From Actinoplanes teichomyceticus ATCC 31121 (GTDB taxonomy: Bacteria; Actinomycetota; Actinomycetes; Mycobacteriales; Micromonosporaceae), in contig NZ_CP023865.1 in the NCBI RefSeq assembly GCF_003711105.1, positions 5,729,001-5,793,000 on the forward strand: a stretch of 64,000 bases of DNA, given 5' to 3'. Positions 36,142 through 45,150 of this stretch are shown here, in pieces (position 1 is the stretch's first letter; each line of letters begins with the position of its first letter). A program made the position numbers and the translations under genes. Under the pieces are notes generated by a model, which saw only the letters and a list, made by a program, of their open reading frames with translations, was not told the DNA's origin and ran no database searches.

Positions 36142-37329
36142 ATGCGAACCAGGGCGAAGATCGGCGTGGTACTGAGTGCCGTCGTCGTGTCGGTCACCGC
36201 GGCAGCCGTGGTGCTCGGCGCGACACCGGCCGATGCCGCCACCGGCGGTTCCGGTCCGTATCCCGCGGATTACGAAACCTCGGCCGGGCTGCCCGATCAC
36301 ACCATCTACCGGCCGCAGGCCCTCCCGGCGCAGCGGCTTCCCATCTTCGTGTGGGGCAACGGTGGCTGCGCGGCCAACGGCACCGGACAGGTCAACTTCC
36401 TGCGGGAGATCTCCTCGCACGGCTTCCTCGCGATCGCCAGCGGAGCTCCGAACGGGTCCGGCTCGACGACGTCGCCGATGCTCACCCGGTCCATCGACTG
36501 GGCGGTCGCGGAGAACTCCCGGCCGGGCAGCAAGTATTACGGCAGGCTCGACACCACCAAGATCGCCGTCGGCGGCTGGTCCTGCGGAGGCCTGGAAGCC
36601 TATGCCGTCTCCCACGACGCACGGGTCACCACGACCACCATCTTCAGCAGCGGACTGCTCAACGACGCCGACGACTACCAGCTCAGGAGACTGACCAAGC
36701 CGATCGCGTACTTCATCGGCGGTCCCAGCGACATCGCCTACCCGAACGCCGTCGACGACTGGGGCAAACTCCCGGCCGGACTGCCCGCCTTCATGGGCAA
36801 CCTGAACGTCGGGCACGGCGGCACCTACGACCAGCCCAACGGCGGCGAGTTCGGCCGCGTGGCGGTGCTCTACCTCACCTGGCGGCTCAAGGGCGACACC
36901 ACCGCCGGCGCCAACTTCGTCGGCGCGGCCTGCGGTCTGTGCCGCAGCCAGTGGCAGGTACAGCAGAAGAACCTGACGCTCGACGACGGTACGCCGGTCA
37001 CACCGCCGGTCACGCCGTCCAGCTCACCGTCCGGCGGGGCAAACCCGGCCTGCTCCGCGGTCTACGCGGTGCAGGACCAGTGGCCCGGGGGCTTCGTCGC
37101 CAACGTGACCGTCACCGCCGGGTCCACCGCGCTCACCGGCTGGCAGGTCGCCCTGGGCCTGCCCAGCGGAGCCACGATCACCTCGCTGTGGAACGCCGTC
37201 CCCGGCGACGCCGCCACGGTCACCAACCAGAGCTACAACGGGCGGTTGACCGCCGGCCAGAGCACCACGTTCGGGTTCCAGGGCACCGGGAACGGCAGCG
37301 GCGCCACGGTCACCTGCGCCGCACGCTGA
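36142..37329 (+). CDS. Secreted alpha/beta hydrolase with C-terminal CBM2
   Basis: A 395-residue protein with GGGAGGG before ATG 36142. A Sec signal (to about ADA/AT) precedes an alpha/beta hydrolase whose nucleophile elbow is GGWSCGGLEA; GPSDIAYPNA and GHGGTYDQ could carry the acid and His. A TPPVTPSSSPSGG linker leads to CBM2 (CSAVYAVQDQWPGGFVANVTVTAG to FGFQGTGNG). It shares the CBM type with the esterase at 29572 but not the catalytic core. Likely a polysaccharide-associated esterase; the substrate is unknown. Confidence 0.82.
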   Translation: MRTRAKIGVVLSAVVVSVTAAAVVLGATPADAATGGSGPYPADYETSAGLPDHTIYRPQALPAQRLPIFVWGNGGCAANGTGQVNFLREISSHGFLAIASGAPNGSGSTTSPMLTRSIDWAVAENSRPGSKYYGRLDTTKIAVGGWSCGGLEAYAVSHDARVTTTTIFSSGLLNDADDYQLRRLTKPIAYFIGGPSDIAYPNAVDDWGKLPAGLPAFMGNLNVGHGGTYDQPNGGEFGRVAVLYLTWRLKGDTTAGANFVGAACGLCRSQWQVQQKNLTLDDGTPVTPPVTPSSSPSGGANPACSAVYAVQDQWPGGFVANVTVTAGSTALTGWQVALGLPSGATITSLWNAVPGDAATVTNQSYNGRLTAGQSTTFGFQGTGNGSGATVTCAAR

Positions 37330-37480
37330 TCGGACCGCCCCAGCCGGACGGCAGGCCGTCTGCTTGCGGCGTCACCCGATGCGTTCCGTCGAGTCGCCCA
37401 GGTGGGTCCCGCTGGGCGCAGCGTGATCTTCACTATGCGGGCGTGAGAACCCTTCCGGCGGTCCGGTTAGGGTGCGTCTC

Positions 37481-37954
37481 ATGCGGCTGGAGAAGATCAC
37501 TCCCGGAAACTACGAGGCGGCCTTGGCGTTGTCGGTGCGTCCCGACCAAGAGGACCTGGTCGATCCGGTGGTCAAATCGCTGGCTGTGGCATACGTGTTC
37601 GCCGACTACGCGTGGCCGAGACTGATCTACGACGACGATCGCCTGGTCGGCTTCGTCATGGCCTTCCTGGACATCCCGTGGAATCCGGACCGTGATCCCG
37701 ATGATCGGCGGTCCGGTGTCTGGCGGCTGAACATCGCGGCCGACGCGCAGGGAAGGGGCTACGGTCGATTCGCTGTCCGAGCTGTCTGCGACGAGATCCG
37801 CGCCCGCGGCGGCACCCGGGCCTACGTCACGTGGGAACCCCGCGAGGGCGGCCCGGAAGGGTTCTATCTCACGTTGGGCTTCCGCCCGACCGGCGAGCGA
37901 AGCGGTGGCCAGGTCGTTGGCGTTTCTTCCTGGAGACCTTCGGAGGCCAGGTGA
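37481..37954 (+). CDS. GNAT acetyltransferase, spermidine/spermine N-acetyltransferase-like
   Basis: A 157-residue GNAT protein. RLEKITPGNYEAALALSVRPDQEDLV and SLAVAYV match the BltD/PaiA start, and IAADAQGRGYGRFAVRAV is the acetyl-CoA loop. A TAGGGT -10-like element (37468-37473) eight bases before ATG 37481 suggests a leaderless transcript. It would acetylate polyamines or similar amines. It stands alone between the CAZyme region and the copper genes; 37955-38057 holds no gene. Confidence 0.85.
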   Translation: MRLEKITPGNYEAALALSVRPDQEDLVDPVVKSLAVAYVFADYAWPRLIYDDDRLVGFVMAFLDIPWNPDRDPDDRRSGVWRLNIAADAQGRGYGRFAVRAVCDEIRARGGTRAYVTWEPREGGPEGFYLTLGFRPTGERSGGQVVGVSSWRPSEAR

Positions 37955-38057
37955 CGGGCGGCCATCCCGCCGTCGCGCCGGCCGTCCGGGGCTCGGGTCA
38001 CCGCCGTGACCGTCCCGCTGAGCCGGCGCTCTGTCCTGCCGAAGCAGGGTAGCGCGC

Positions 38058-38105
38058 ACGGCGCCGCCTCGGCCCGGCCGTGTCGCCGGGCCGAGGCGGC
38101 GCCGT
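38058..38105. terminator. Very strong hairpin terminator next to copA
   Basis: A 21-bp perfect stem (38058-38078 with 38085-38105, loop CGTGTC) lies eight bases beyond the minus-strand copA stop and may also end the + strand GNAT transcript. Confidence 0.85.
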
Positions 38106-38112
38106 CCTACGG

Positions 38113-40386
38113 TCAGGGCTGGTGGGCGATACCGGTGAAGCGGCGCAGTCGCAGGCTGTTGGCGACGACGAACACCGAGCTGAACGCCATCGCGGCGCCG
38201 GCGATCATCGGGTTGAGCAGCCCGGCCGCGGCCAGCGGGAGGGCGGCCACGTTGTAGGCGAACGCCCAGAACAGGTTGCTCTTGATGATCCGCAGCGTAC
38301 GGCGTGACAACCGGATCGCGTCGGCCGCGGCCATCAGGTCGCCGCGGACCAGGGTCAGATCCGACGCCTCGATGGCGGCATCGGTGCCGGTGCCCATGGC
38401 CAGGCCCAGATCGGCCTGGGCCAGCGCGGCGGCGTCGTTCACGCCGTCGCCGACCATCGCCACCACCCGCCCCCGCGCCTGCAGCCCCTTGACGACATCC
38501 ACCTTGTCCGCCGGCAGCACCTCGGCGACCACCTGATCGATGCCGACCTCGGCCGCCACCGCCCGCGCCACGGTCTCGTTGTCGCCGGTCAGCAGCACCG
38601 GCGTCAGCCCGAGAGCGCGCAGCTGGGCGACAGCCTCCCGGCTGGTCGGCTTGACGACGTCGGCGACCGCGAGCACCCCCCGGGCCCGGCCGTCCCAACC
38701 GGCGACCACCGCGGTCCGCCCGGCCGCGTGCGCCGCGGCGACCGCCTGCTCCACCTCCACCGGCACGGCCAGCCCGGCCTGAGCCAGCAACGCCGGCCGG
38801 CCCACATGCACCAGGCGGCCGTCCACCGTGCCGCTGACCCCGCGTCCCTCGGCGTTGACGAAACCGTCGACCCGCGGCAGCACCGCCCCGCCGCCGGCGG
38901 CGGCCCGGGCCACCGCCTGAGCGATCGGGTGCTCGGACGCGGCCTCCACCGCCCCGGCCAGACGCAGCAACTCATCCCGGTCCACCCCCGGGGCGGCGAC
39001 CACGTCGACCAGGGTCATCCGCCCGGTGGTGACCGTGCCGGTCTTGTCCAGCACCACGGTGTCCACACCCCGGGTCGACTCGAGCATCTCCGGACCCTTG
39101 ATCAGAATGCCGAGCTGGGCGCCACGGCCGGTGCCGACCAGCAACGCGGTCGGGGTGGCCAGGCCGAGCGCGCACGGGCAGGCGATGATCAGCACGGCCA
39201 CCGCCGCGGTGAACGCGGCGGTCCAGCCACTGCCGGCGCCGACCCACCAGCCCAGCGTGCCGACCGACAGGGCGATCACGATCGGCACGAACACCGCGGA
39301 CACCCGATCGGCCAGCCGCTGCACCGCCGCCTTGCCCGCCTGCGCCTGTTCGACCAGCTTCGCCATCTGTGCCAGCTGGGTGTCGGCGCCGACCCGGGTG
39401 GCCCGCACCACCAAGCGGCCGCCGGCGTTGACCGTCGCCCCGGCGACCGTGTCGCCCGGCTCGACCTCGACCGGCACCGACTCACCGGTCAACATGCTGG
39501 CATCGACCGCCGACGTACCCTCCTCGATCACCCCGTCCGTGGCGACCTTCTCCCCCGGCCGGACCACGAACCGGTCGCCGACGACCAGCTCGTCCACCGG
39601 GACACGCCGCTCGGCGCCGTCGCGCAGCACGGCGACGTCCTTGGCGCCCAGCTCCAGCAGAGCCCGCAGGGCGGCACCGGCCCGGCGCTTGGAACGCGCC
39701 TCGAAATAGCGGCCGGCGAGGATGAACGTGGTGACGCCGGCAGCCGCCTCCAGGTAGATCGTGCCGGCGCCGTCGGTGACGCCGATGTCCAGGCTGAACG
39801 GGTGCGTCATACCCGGCTCACCGGCGGTGCCGAGGAACAACGCCCACAACGACCACCCGAACGCGGCGATCGTGCCGACCGAGATGAGGGTGTCCATCGT
39901 GGCGGCCCCGTGCCGCAGATTCGTCCACGCGGCCCGGTGGAACGGCCACCCACCCCACACCACCACCGGCGCGGCCAACGTCAACGACAACCACTGCCAG
40001 TAGGTGAACTGCCAGGCCGGGACCATCGCCAACACCACCACGGGCACGCTCAGCGCGATGGCGGCCGACAACCGGGTCCGCAGGGCCCGCAGCTCGTCGA
40101 CCGGCTGCGCCCGCTCCGCCGCGTCCTCCCCGGCCGGCCGCGGTGGCGGCGGCAACGTGGCGGTATAACCCGTCCGCTCGACAGTGGCGATCAGATCATC
40201 GGTGGTGACCCCCTCGGCGTACGCGACGCTCGCCTTCTCCGTGGCGTAATTGACCGTCGCGGTCACCCCCTCCATGCGGTTGAGCTTCTTCTCGATCCGC
40301 GCGGCGCAGGAGGCACAGGTCATACCACCGATCGCCAGCTCGATCCGGTGCGGGGCCACGGGCAGCGGCCCGGTGACGGTTGCCAT
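38113..40386 (-). CDS. copA: Copper-translocating P1B-type ATPase
   Basis: A 757-residue pump from ATG 40386; the open frame upstream is not coding. One N-terminal metal-binding domain ([10 protein letters not shown], Cys24 and Cys27), then P-type marks in order: TGES, CPCALG in the metal-binding helix, the DKTGT phosphorylation site, SEHPIA and [19 protein letters not shown] with one HMA domain indicates a Cu(I)-exporting CopA. It is the third gene after copZ and the YtkA-like gene, under a CsoR-type operator, and would remove excess cytosolic copper. Confidence 0.95.
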   Translation of the reverse strand: MATVTGPLPVAPHRIELAIGGMTCASCAARIEKKLNRMEGVTATVNYATEKASVAYAEGVTTDDLIATVERTGYTATLPPPPRPAGEDAAERAQPVDELRALRTRLSAAIALSVPVVVLAMVPAWQFTYWQWLSLTLAAPVVVWGGWPFHRAAWTNLRHGAATMDTLISVGTIAAFGWSLWALFLGTAGEPGMTHPFSLDIGVTDGAGTIYLEAAAGVTTFILAGRYFEARSKRRAGAALRALLELGAKDVAVLRDGAERRVPVDELVVGDRFVVRPGEKVATDGVIEEGTSAVDASMLTGESVPVEVEPGDTVAGATVNAGGRLVVRATRVGADTQLAQMAKLVEQAQAGKAAVQRLADRVSAVFVPIVIALSVGTLGWWVGAGSGWTAAFTAAVAVLIIACPCALGLATPTALLVGTGRGAQLGILIKGPEMLESTRGVDTVVLDKTGTVTTGRMTLVDVVAAPGVDRDELLRLAGAVEAASEHPIAQAVARAAAGGGAVLPRVDGFVNAEGRGVSGTVDGRLVHVGRPALLAQAGLAVPVEVEQAVAAAHAAGRTAVVAGWDGRARGVLAVADVVKPTSREAVAQLRALGLTPVLLTGDNETVARAVAAEVGIDQVVAEVLPADKVDVVKGLQARGRVVAMVGDGVNDAAALAQADLGLAMGTGTDAAIEASDLTLVRGDLMAAADAIRLSRRTLRIIKSNLFWAFAYNVAALPLAAAGLLNPMIAGAAMAFSSVFVVANSLRLRRFTGIAHQP

Positions 40387-40396
40387 GGGTGCTCTC

Positions 40397-41347
40397 CTAG
40401 TTGTGGGTGTGACCGTCGGCGCCGTGCGCGGGCGACGGCTGCGGGGCGGCCGGCGCCACACCGCCGGTGGCAACGGTGAACTCGGCGGTGCGGACCTTGC
40501 CGGCGTGCTGGAAGTCCAGGTACAGCCGGTACGTCCCGGCGCTGGGCACCTCGGCGTGGAACACGACGTCCGGACCCGCCGCGGTGCGGCCGTCGCCGGG
40601 CGTGCCGTCGGGGTGTACGTGCAGGTAGGCCAGGTCACCGTCGCGCAGCGCCACCAGGTGGCCGTAGGCGCCGAGGTAGGGCTGCAGGTCGGTGACCGGC
40701 CGGCCGGCCCTGCTCACCGACAGGGTCAGTGTCGACGAGCCACCCGCGGTGAGGTCACCGGCGAGGGTGACGGTGTAGCCGTCCACGGTCGCGGTCCGCG
40801 CGGGCCCGGGCAGCGGGGTCGGTCGGTAGTCGCCGGGTGCGGGCACGTCCGCGCCGAGGGTGAGGCCGTCGGGGCGCCCGGCGGGCTGGAAATCGGCGAA
40901 GACCCGGTACTGCCCGGCGGCGGGCACGGCCAGCGGGATCGACCAGGTGCCGTCGGCGCCGAGGTGCGGGTGGACGTGCTGGAAGCCGGACAGGTCCCGG
41001 CGGACCACGATCAGGTGCAGGTCCTTGTCGTGGCTGGTGGTGTAGCGGGTGACGGGCTTGCCGTCCGGCCCGGTGATCTGGAACCGGAACGGCTGCGCGG
41101 CGCCGGGCGGCAGCTCGCGGCTCAGCGGGGTGAGCCGGTAGCCGTCCTGGGTGACCTGCAGCCCGGCGGGCAGGGCCACGGCCACGGCGGCCGGGTCCGG
41201 GGCCGGGCTGCCGGCGTGGCCGTCGTGCGCGGCCGGGGTCGTGGTCGCGGGCCTGGGCGCCGCGGTGGCGTTGCCGAGACCGAGGGCGGCCGCGAACACG
41301 GCCGCCAGCCCGATCCCGAAGCCGCCCAGTTTGATGGCGGTGTTCAT
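40397..41347 (-). CDS. Exported YtkA-like protein, probable copper-handling
   Basis: A 316-residue protein starting two bases after the copZ stop. A signal peptide or anchor ([25 protein letters not shown]) is followed by a His-rich linker. Two repeated beta-sandwich parts contain [19 protein letters not shown] with ADFQPAG, and [19 protein letters not shown] with LDFQHAG. The C-terminus ends in HGADGHTHN. Paired HVHP motifs and the operon position suggest extracytoplasmic copper binding beside CopA. Such proteins are common in actinobacterial cop operons but lack an assigned biochemical role. Confidence 0.8.
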   Translation of the reverse strand: MNTAIKLGGFGIGLAAVFAAALGLGNATAAPRPATTTPAAHDGHAGSPAPDPAAVAVALPAGLQVTQDGYRLTPLSRELPPGAAQPFRFQITGPDGKPVTRYTTSHDKDLHLIVVRRDLSGFQHVHPHLGADGTWSIPLAVPAAGQYRVFADFQPAGRPDGLTLGADVPAPGDYRPTPLPGPARTATVDGYTVTLAGDLTAGGSSTLTLSVSRAGRPVTDLQPYLGAYGHLVALRDGDLAYLHVHPDGTPGDGRTAAGPDVVFHAEVPSAGTYRLYLDFQHAGKVRTAEFTVATGGVAPAAPQPSPAHGADGHTHN

Positions 41348-41349
41348 GA

Positions 41350-41556
41350 CTACCTCGCGAGTTCGTATCCGGCCTCGTCGACGGCCGCGGCCACCGCGGC
41401 GGTGTCGACGGGCTGGTCGCTGGTGACGGTGACCGTGCCGGAGGCCAGATCGACCTGGACGTCGGTCACACCGGGGATCCTGCCGACTTCGGTGCCGACC
41501 GAGTTGACGCAGTGCGAGCAGGTCATGCCGGTCACGGTGTAAGTCTGCGTCGTCAT
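41350..41556 (-). CDS. copZ: Heavy-metal-associated chaperone
   Basis: A 68-residue HMA protein; AAGGAG lies seven bases before ATG 41556, so the ATG at 41571 is rejected. GMTCSHCVNSV holds the CxxC copper site, and the fold continues as VGRIPGVTDVQVDLASGTVTV. It would carry Cu(I) to CopA, encoded in the same operon. Confidence 0.92.
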   Translation of the reverse strand: MTTQTYTVTGMTCSHCVNSVGTEVGRIPGVTDVQVDLASGTVTVTSDQPVDTAAVAAAVDEAGYELAR

Positions 41557-41609
41557 GACGGTCTCCTTCATTGATTCGGACGGCAGCGCTGGTCGCCGCC
41601 GGCACCTAC

Positions 41610-41638
41610 AGACTACCCATACCCCCTAGGGGTACCAA
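41610..41638 (-). promoter_or_regulatory. CsoR-type operator inside a -35/-10 promoter for the copper operon
   Basis: On the minus strand, -35 TTGGTA (41638-41633) and -10 TAGTCT (41615-41610) are exactly 17 bp apart. The spacer carries the G-tract/C-tract palindrome TACCCCCTAGGGGTA (41620-41634, extending into the -35), which matches the CsoR operator form seen in actinobacteria. A Cu(I)-responsive CsoR would block RNA polymerase until copper is bound. No csoR gene lies in the window. Confidence 0.8.
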
Positions 41639-41789
41639 CGGCGGGTCGGGTGTCGCCGCGCGGCTCAGGGACGCCTGCGCCGCGGACACCGGCCACCCGG
41701 GTGCATCCGTACGCCCGGCGGCAGACCCTGGGCCGCCCACGTCAGGAACGGATCAGCGGCGGCGCCACGCCGCACCTCGACCGGGTGGC

Positions 41790-42078
41790 GCAGCCGCCTG
41801 CTCACGTCCCGGCGCCCGCCGGATCAGCGAGCAGTTCCTGGTCTACCTGCGCCGGTTTCAGCCAGGACGTCGGCATCACCCCGGCCCGGTACGTGGAGCA
41901 GGTACGGGTCCGCGCCGCCCAGACCCTGCTGGAGAACACCGACGACACCACCGACACCGTCGCCCGCCGCTGCGGCTTCGGCACCGCGGAGACCATGCGC
42001 CGGGCCTTCCAGCGCGTGCTGGGCATCCCGCCGGCCAGCTACCGCGAGCGCTTCCACGCGGCGCACCCCTGGGGATGA
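41790..42078 (+). pseudogene. AraC-family regulator remnant (GlxA type)
   Basis: The frame ending at 42078 carries the last part of an AraC DNA-binding domain: GITPARYVEQVRVRAAQTLLENT, TVARRCGFGTAETMRRAFQRVLGIPPASYRERF. In another frame immediately upstream (about 41811-41856) is EQFLVYLRR, which in intact GlxA-like regulators lies just after the DJ-1-type sensor domain and well before the helix-turn-helix. The first HTH and about fifty residues are missing between them, so a deletion with frameshift has joined the two pieces. No start or sensor domain remains. It is probably non-functional. Confidence 0.65.
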
Positions 42079-42168
42079 GCTGGACCGTCGACCGGAGCGG
42101 GTGTGCGGGCACTCCCGGCAAGCGGCACCGAGAGCTTCCGCACCCTGCCGGGGCGACGGCGGTTGCGC

Positions 42169-42212
42169 GATCGGCCACACAGGTCGGCCGCTACTTCTGT
42201 GGATCGGCCACA
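42169..42212 (+). promoter_or_regulatory. Direct-repeat operator candidate upstream of the hydroxybutyrate-dehydrogenase-like gene
   Basis: GATCGGCCACA occurs at 42169-42179 and 42202-42212, 33 bp apart (three helical turns). A TACGGT -10-like element (42237-42242) lies seven bases before the ATG at 42250, which suggests a leaderless promoter. The repeats end 25 bp upstream of the -10, a position suited to an activator. Confidence 0.55.
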
Positions 42213-42249
42213 TACCGATGGCCGCCGGGAGGTCCGTACGGTCGGCGCC

Positions 42250-43014
42250 ATGACGACGGCACGAGTGGTCGATCTGGACCTGACGGGGCGTACCGCGCTG
42301 GTCACCGGCGCCGGCAGCGGCATCGGCCGGGCCTGCGCCGAGCGGCTGGCCGCGGCCGGCGCCGAGGTGGTGGTGCTGGACATCGACGAGCGGTCGGTGA
42401 CGCGGGTGGCGGCCGCGATCGGCGGCCGGGCGGTGACCGCCGACCTGTCCGACCTCGACACCCTGGACGCGTTCACGGCCGCCGACGTGCTGGTCAACAA
42501 CGCCGGGCTGCAGGTGGTGGCGCCGCTGCCGGACTTCCCGGCCGACAAGTTCGCGCTGCTCCAACGGGTCATGGTGGAGGCGCCGTTCCGGCTGATCAAG
42601 GCGGTGCTGCCACACATGTACCAGCGCGGCTGGGGCCGGATCGTGAACATCTCCTCGGTGCACGGGTTGGTCGCCTCGCCGTACAAGGCGGCCTACGTGA
42701 CCGCCAAGCACGCCCTGGAGGGGCTGTCCAAGGTGACCGCGCTGGAGGGCGCCAAGCACGGGGTGACCTCCAACTGCGTCAACCCGGCCTTCGTCCGTAC
42801 CCCCCTGGTCGAGCGGCAGATCGACGACCAGGCCGCGGTCAACGGCATCGACCGGGCCGAGGTGGTCGACAGGATCCTGCTCGACCGGGCGGCGATCCGT
42901 CAGCTGATCGAGCCGGAGCAGGTGGCCGAGATCGTGGCGTACCTGTGCAGTCCACCGGCCTCGCTGATCACCGGATCGTCGATCGTGATCGACGGCGGCT
43001 GGACGGCGCACTGA
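42250..43014 (+). CDS. 3-hydroxybutyrate dehydrogenase-like SDR
   Basis: A 254-residue classical SDR: TGAGSGIG, NNAG, the catalytic ISSVHG Ser and YVTAK. The pattern VHGLVASPYKAAYVTAKHALEGLSKVTALEGAKHGVTSNCVNPAFVRTPLVERQI is that of D-beta-hydroxybutyrate dehydrogenases, which interconvert 3-hydroxybutyrate and acetoacetate with NAD. The next gene encodes a GAF/PucR regulator, and an MHS-type carboxylate transporter follows, giving a plausible uptake-and-use unit for hydroxy or keto acids. Confidence 0.88.
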   Translation: MTTARVVDLDLTGRTALVTGAGSGIGRACAERLAAAGAEVVVLDIDERSVTRVAAAIGGRAVTADLSDLDTLDAFTAADVLVNNAGLQVVAPLPDFPADKFALLQRVMVEAPFRLIKAVLPHMYQRGWGRIVNISSVHGLVASPYKAAYVTAKHALEGLSKVTALEGAKHGVTSNCVNPAFVRTPLVERQIDDQAAVNGIDRAEVVDRILLDRAAIRQLIEPEQVAEIVAYLCSPPASLITGSSIVIDGGWTAH

Positions 43015-43152
43015 TCCGATGACCGGCGCCGACCGGATCGACGCGCGGCACGCCGCGGGTCCGAGCCGACCCGTCGTCGCCGACGGACCGTGTCGATTGC
43101 CGGATCCGGCGACAGTGTTCAGAATGGCGCCGGGAGCCGGGGCGGGAGGGCG

Positions 43153-45048
43153 ATGCGGCACGAACAGGAGTTCCTCGAACTGCTGGCGCGTGAGGCCGCC
43201 CTCGTGGAGTTCGAGCGGCCACTGGTCGACGCCCGCTCAGCCGGCCTGTCCGGTGCCGCGCTCGCCGACCTCGAGCAGGCCAAACTGCTCGCTCTGCGGG
43301 TGCGGGCGCTGCTGGAGCGGCGCCGCCGCCGCGAGGAGGAGCTGTCCGCTCTCTACGACACCGCCGGCGACCTGGCCGGGCTGCGGGACGTGGACGCGGT
43401 GCTGCGGGCCATCGTGCACCGGGCCCGGACCCTGCTCAATGTCGACGTGTCGTACATGACGCTCAACGACGCCGACCGCGGCGACACCTACATGCGGATC
43501 ACCGACGGGTCGGTCGCGGCCAGCTTCCAGCGGCTGCGACTGCCGCCGGGCGCCGGGCTGGGCGGGCTGGTCGCGCTCACCGGCACGCCGTACGCCACCG
43601 CGAACTACCCGTCCGACGCCCGGTTCGAGCACGTGACCTCGATCGACGTGGGGGTCAGGGACGAGGGGCTGGTGGCGATCCTCGGCGTGCCGATGCGGCT
43701 GGGATCCACCGTGATCGGCGTGCTGTTCGCCGCCGACCGCACCGAACGGCCGTTCGCCCGCGACGAGGTGGCCCTGCTGCAATCGCTCGCCGCACACGCG
43801 GCCGTCGCCCTCGACACCGCGCGCCTGCTCAGCGAGACCCAGACCGCCCTCGCCGAACTGTCCGCCGCCAACACCGTGATCCGCGCGCACAGCGAGTCGG
43901 TGGAACGGGCGGCCGCCGCCCACGACCGGATGACCGCGGTCGTGCTGCGCGGCGGACAGGTCGACGACGTCGCCGCCGACCTGGTGGACGTACTGCACGG
44001 CGCCCTGCTGGTGATCGACGCGCACGGCCGTACGGTGGCCACCGCCGCCGGCCCGGACCTCTCCGCCGGCCTCCCGGAACCCGACGCCGCCCTGATCGAG
44101 GAGGCCGTGGCGGCATCGCGCGGCAAGGGCGGCAGCGTCCGGCGCGGCGACCTGGTGATCACCGCGGTGGTGGCCGGCGCGGACGATCTCGGCGCGCTGG
44201 TGCTGCGCCCGGCGCAGCCGCTCACCGACGTCGACGAGCGCATCCTGGAACGCGCCGCCCAGGTCACCGCGCTGCTGCTGCTCTTCCGGCGCACCGTGGC
44301 CGACGCCGAGGCGCAGGTCCGCGGTGACCTGCTCGACGACCTGATCAGCCGGCCGGTGCGCGACACCCAGGCGGTGCGGGTCCGGGCCGGGCGGTTGGGA
44401 CTCGACATGGACGCGCCGTTCGTCGTCGTCGCCGCCGGCAACGACGCCGGCGATGGTCTGGGCCAGCGCGCGGTGTCCTGGGCGCGGACGTTCGCGGCCG
44501 GCCGGCGCGGCCTGGCGATCGCCCGGGACGGCCGGGTGGTGCTGCTGCTGCCGGGCGAGGACCCGGGCGCGGTGGCCCGGCTGGTCGCCCGGGATCTGGG
44601 GCGCACGCTCGGCCGGCCGGTCACCGCGGGCGGCGCCGGCCCGGCCCGGGGAGCGCAGGCTGTCGCCTCCGCCTACCGCGAGGCCGACCGGTGCCTCAGC
44701 GCGCTGGTCGCCCTGGGCCGCTCCGGCACCGGCGGTGGTACGGATGAACTCGGCTACGTCGGGCTGCTGCTGAGCGAGCGACGCGACGTGGCCGGTTTCG
44801 TGCACGCCGTCGCCGGGCCGGTGATCGACTACGACACGCGCCGGGGCACCGCCCTGGTCCGCACCCTGGAGGCCTGGTTCGAGGCCGGCGGCGGGCACGC
44901 GAAGGCCGCCGAGGCGCTGCACGTGCACGTCAACACCGTCACCCAGCGTCTGGAACGGGTCGCCCACCTGCTCGGCGACGACTGGCAGGCGCCGGCCCGG
45001 ATGCTCGACCTTCAGCTGGCCCTGCGCTTGCACCGGCTGCGTGGCTGA
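43153..45048 (+). CDS. GAF-domain PucR/CdaR-type transcriptional regulator
   Basis: A 631-residue regulator from ATG 43153 (GGAGG upstream). Residues about 60-230 contain a GAF sensor (LRDVDAVLRAIVHRARTLLNVDVSYMTLND, ILGVPMRLGSTVIGVLFAADR, EVALLQSLAAHAAVALDTARLL). The C-terminus is the PucR HTH: LEAWFEAGGGHAKAAEALHVHVNTVTQRLERV. Such proteins activate catabolic genes on binding a small ligand. It lies 138 bp after the hydroxybutyrate dehydrogenase gene and 102 bp before the transporter, and probably controls both. Confidence 0.92.
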   Translation: MRHEQEFLELLAREAALVEFERPLVDARSAGLSGAALADLEQAKLLALRVRALLERRRRREEELSALYDTAGDLAGLRDVDAVLRAIVHRARTLLNVDVSYMTLNDADRGDTYMRITDGSVAASFQRLRLPPGAGLGGLVALTGTPYATANYPSDARFEHVTSIDVGVRDEGLVAILGVPMRLGSTVIGVLFAADRTERPFARDEVALLQSLAAHAAVALDTARLLSETQTALAELSAANTVIRAHSESVERAAAAHDRMTAVVLRGGQVDDVAADLVDVLHGALLVIDAHGRTVATAAGPDLSAGLPEPDAALIEEAVAASRGKGGSVRRGDLVITAVVAGADDLGALVLRPAQPLTDVDERILERAAQVTALLLLFRRTVADAEAQVRGDLLDDLISRPVRDTQAVRVRAGRLGLDMDAPFVVVAAGNDAGDGLGQRAVSWARTFAAGRRGLAIARDGRVVLLLPGEDPGAVARLVARDLGRTLGRPVTAGGAGPARGAQAVASAYREADRCLSALVALGRSGTGGGTDELGYVGLLLSERRDVAGFVHAVAGPVIDYDTRRGTALVRTLEAWFEAGGGHAKAAEALHVHVNTVTQRLERVAHLLGDDWQAPARMLDLQLALRLHRLRG

Positions 45049-45150
45049 CCGACATGACATCGATCACCGTTGTGTGTCCCGGCTCCATGTGCTGACGGCC
45101 GCGCCACGCATAGCGTGCCGGTACTGTCGCCCACCGAGAGGACCGCGCCC

